From: Gammaproteobacteria bacterium
Lineage (GTDB): Bacteria; Pseudomonadota; Gammaproteobacteria; Chromatiales; Chromatiaceae
Assembly: GCA_030621975.1 (NCBI GenBank)
Contig: JAUXGQ010000115.1
Coordinates: 1 to 6,150 of the forward strand
Reading direction: 5' to 3'
DNA: 6,150 nt
Shown here one piece after another: positions 4,983-6,150 of this stretch. The first letter of the stretch is position 1, and each line of letters opens with the position of its first letter. A program made the translations under genes and the position numbers. The notes below the pieces were generated by a model. It was not told where the DNA came from. It worked only from the letters and a program-made list of their open reading frames with translations, and did not search any database.

Positions 4983-6001
4983 GCGCTGGCCCTCTTGTCC
5001 AGTTGCGCTTCCACCTGTCTCGCAATCCGGTTCGGCACATCGCTGTGCACCTCTTTTTCCGCGATTCGAATGGCGTTCTTGAACGCCAGAACATCGGCGC
5101 CGCCATGGCTCTTGATCACGATACCGCGCAGTCCGAGCAGACTGGCGCCGTTGTAGTGCCTCGGATCGATGCTGTCACGGAACCTGCTGATCACAGGCAT
5201 CGACACCAGCGCGGCCGCCCGGGTGAGCCAGTTCCGCTTGAACTCCTGCCGGAGATAATGGCTCACCATCTTGGCCACGCCTTCACTACTCTTTAACGCC
5301 ACGTTTCCCACGAATCCGTCGGCAACCACCACGTCCACCCCGCCAGTGTAGATATCGTCGCCTTCCACGTAGCCCGCATAGTTCAGGGAACTCGCCAGAA
5401 GCATTTCATGGGCGCCTCGTACCTGTTCGTTGCCCTTGATCTCTTCCTGGCCGATATTGAGCAGGCCCACGCGCGGCGCCGCGATTCCCTCCACCGCCGA
5501 TACCAGCTCCGCCCCCATGACGGCAAATTGGAAAAGGTGTGAAGAGCTGCAATCGATGTTAGCGCCGAGATCCAGCATGTAGGTGAATCCCTCGATGGAC
5601 GGAATGGCCGTCGTAATGGCCGGGCGGTCCACGTTGGGCAGCATTTTGAGCACAAAGCGGGCAGTCGCCATCAGGGCGCCCGTGTTACCGGCACTCACGC
5701 ATGCGTCCGCTTTGCCCTGCTTGACCAGATCGATCGCAACCCGCATGGACGAATCTTTCTTGCCCCGTAACGCCTTGGACGGAAGTTCGTCCATGCCGAC
5801 TTCCTGAGTTGCGTTCCGGATCTGCAGACGGTTCCCCAACTTGGCGCCGCCAAGCTGTTCTCCCAGAACCTCCTGTCTTCCCACGAGGATAAGAATTACC
5901 TCAGGGTCTTCATCGAGGTATTCAAGCGCTGCTGGAACTACGACCTTCGGTCCGAAATCCCCGCCCATCGCGTCCAGAGAAATGGACACCGGTTTGGTCA
6001 T
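4979..6001 (-). CDS. plsX: Phosphate acyltransferase PlsX
   Basis: PlsX converts acyl-ACP and inorganic phosphate to acyl-phosphate, the acyl donor for PlsY in glycerolipid synthesis. It is a soluble or peripherally membrane-associated cytoplasmic enzyme. The 340-residue protein has the expected length and the family signatures in order: DAMGGDFGP near residues 10-18, ACVSAGNTGALM at about 100-111, LDLGAN at 143-148, LNIGQEE at 181-187, DGFVGN at 228-233, and YNGASLLGLRG with IKSHG at about 283-300. The ATG start is chosen because MTKPVSISLDAMGG aligns with the usual PlsX N-terminus. The leader just before it is C-rich (TTTGTCCCCCCTGACCC) and shows no Shine-Dalgarno sequence, so translation may depend on coupling to rpmF. 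The TGA stop overlaps the fabH GTG start by 4 bases. No missing residues are evident. Confidence 0.97.
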   Translation of the reverse strand: MTKPVSISLDAMGGDFGPKVVVPAALEYLDEDPEVILILVGRQEVLGEQLGGAKLGNRLQIRNATQEVGMDELPSKALRGKKDSSMRVAIDLVKQGKADACVSAGNTGALMATARFVLKMLPNVDRPAITTAIPSIEGFTYMLDLGANIDCSSSHLFQFAVMGAELVSAVEGIAAPRVGLLNIGQEEIKGNEQVRGAHEMLLASSLNYAGYVEGDDIYTGGVDVVVADGFVGNVALKSSEGVAKMVSHYLRQEFKRNWLTRAAALVSMPVISRFRDSIDPRHYNGASLLGLRGIVIKSHGGADVLAFKNAIRIAEKEVHSDVPNRIARQVEAQLDKRASA

Positions 6002-6044
6002 GGGTCAGGGGGGACAAATGGGTTAGGTAGTGGCAGGAGTGGTC

Positions 6045-6150
6045 TCACTCTACTTCCACTGATTCGTCTTTGGTGCTGATGACCTTGCGACCACGATAGA
6101 ATCCGTCGGGAGTAACGTGATGCCGCAGGTGAGTCTCGCCTGAGGTCGGG
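6045..6150 (-). CDS. rpmF: 50S ribosomal protein L32, C-terminal part (runs off the window)
   Basis: L32 is a small protein of the large ribosomal subunit, normally about 57-60 residues. Only the last 34 codons are visible, ending in TGA. They read PTSGETHLRHHVTPDGFYRG followed by RKVIS, which closely matches the conserved C-terminal half of gammaproteobacterial L32 ([21 protein letters not shown] in E. coli). The tail continues with TKDESVEVE, an acidic extension a few residues beyond the E. coli end. The position directly upstream of plsX is the standard rpmF-plsX arrangement. The spacer to plsX is 43 bases and has no terminator, so cotranscription is likely. The 5' part lies outside the window. 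Confidence 0.93.
   Translation of the reverse strand, partial: PTSGETHLRHHVTPDGFYRGRKVISTKDESVEVE

Overview
The window carries a bacterial fatty-acid/phospholipid biosynthesis cluster, all read on the minus strand. The gene order, the protein sequences and a fairly GC-rich base composition point to a gammaproteobacterium. In transcription order (right to left) it holds: the 3' end of rpmF (ribosomal protein L32), plsX, fabH, a short remnant of fabD, acpP, fabF, pabC, mltG and the 5' end of tmk. This is the classical rpmF-plsX-fabH-fabD-fabG-acpP-fabF-pabC-mltG(yceG)-tmk order, with one clear break: between fabH and acpP most of fabD and all of fabG are gone.

Right part (4014-6150): rpmF, plsX and fabH. 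plsX and fabH overlap by 4 bases (GTGA). PlsX makes acyl-phosphate from acyl-ACP for phospholipid synthesis. FabH performs the first condensation of acetyl-CoA with malonyl-ACP. Both enzymes look complete, with intact signature residues.

Middle (3406-4013): the 272 bases between fabH and acpP begin with the fabD start, placed 12 bases after fabH. It encodes about 17 recognisable N-terminal residues including the FPGQGSQ motif, then loses all similarity and stops after 50 codons. Two small GC-rich inverted repeats follow, then an abruptly AT-rich stretch that probably holds the acpP promoter and leader. acpP is complete. A pair of mutually exclusive hairpins lies between acpP and fabF and may set the ratio of acpP to downstream transcript.

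Left part (1-3405): fabF (elongating ketoacyl-ACP synthase), a 129-base gap, pabC (aminodeoxychorismate lyase, folate branch) overlapping mltG (peptidoglycan lytic transglycosylase) by ATGA, then a 98-base spacer with a 9-base-period CTCTGCG repeat, and the start of tmk (thymidylate kinase). The visible tmk start has several unexpected residues, including Gly in place of the Ser/Thr of the P-loop.

Together the cluster supplies the acyl carrier, initiation and elongation condensing enzymes and the acyl-phosphate step. It lacks malonyl-CoA:ACP transacylase (FabD) and ketoacyl-ACP reductase (FabG), which the cell must supply from elsewhere if the sequence is correct. The fabD remnant and the odd tmk start are the two points most worth checking. 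I see no phage, CRISPR, RNA gene or insertion sequence.
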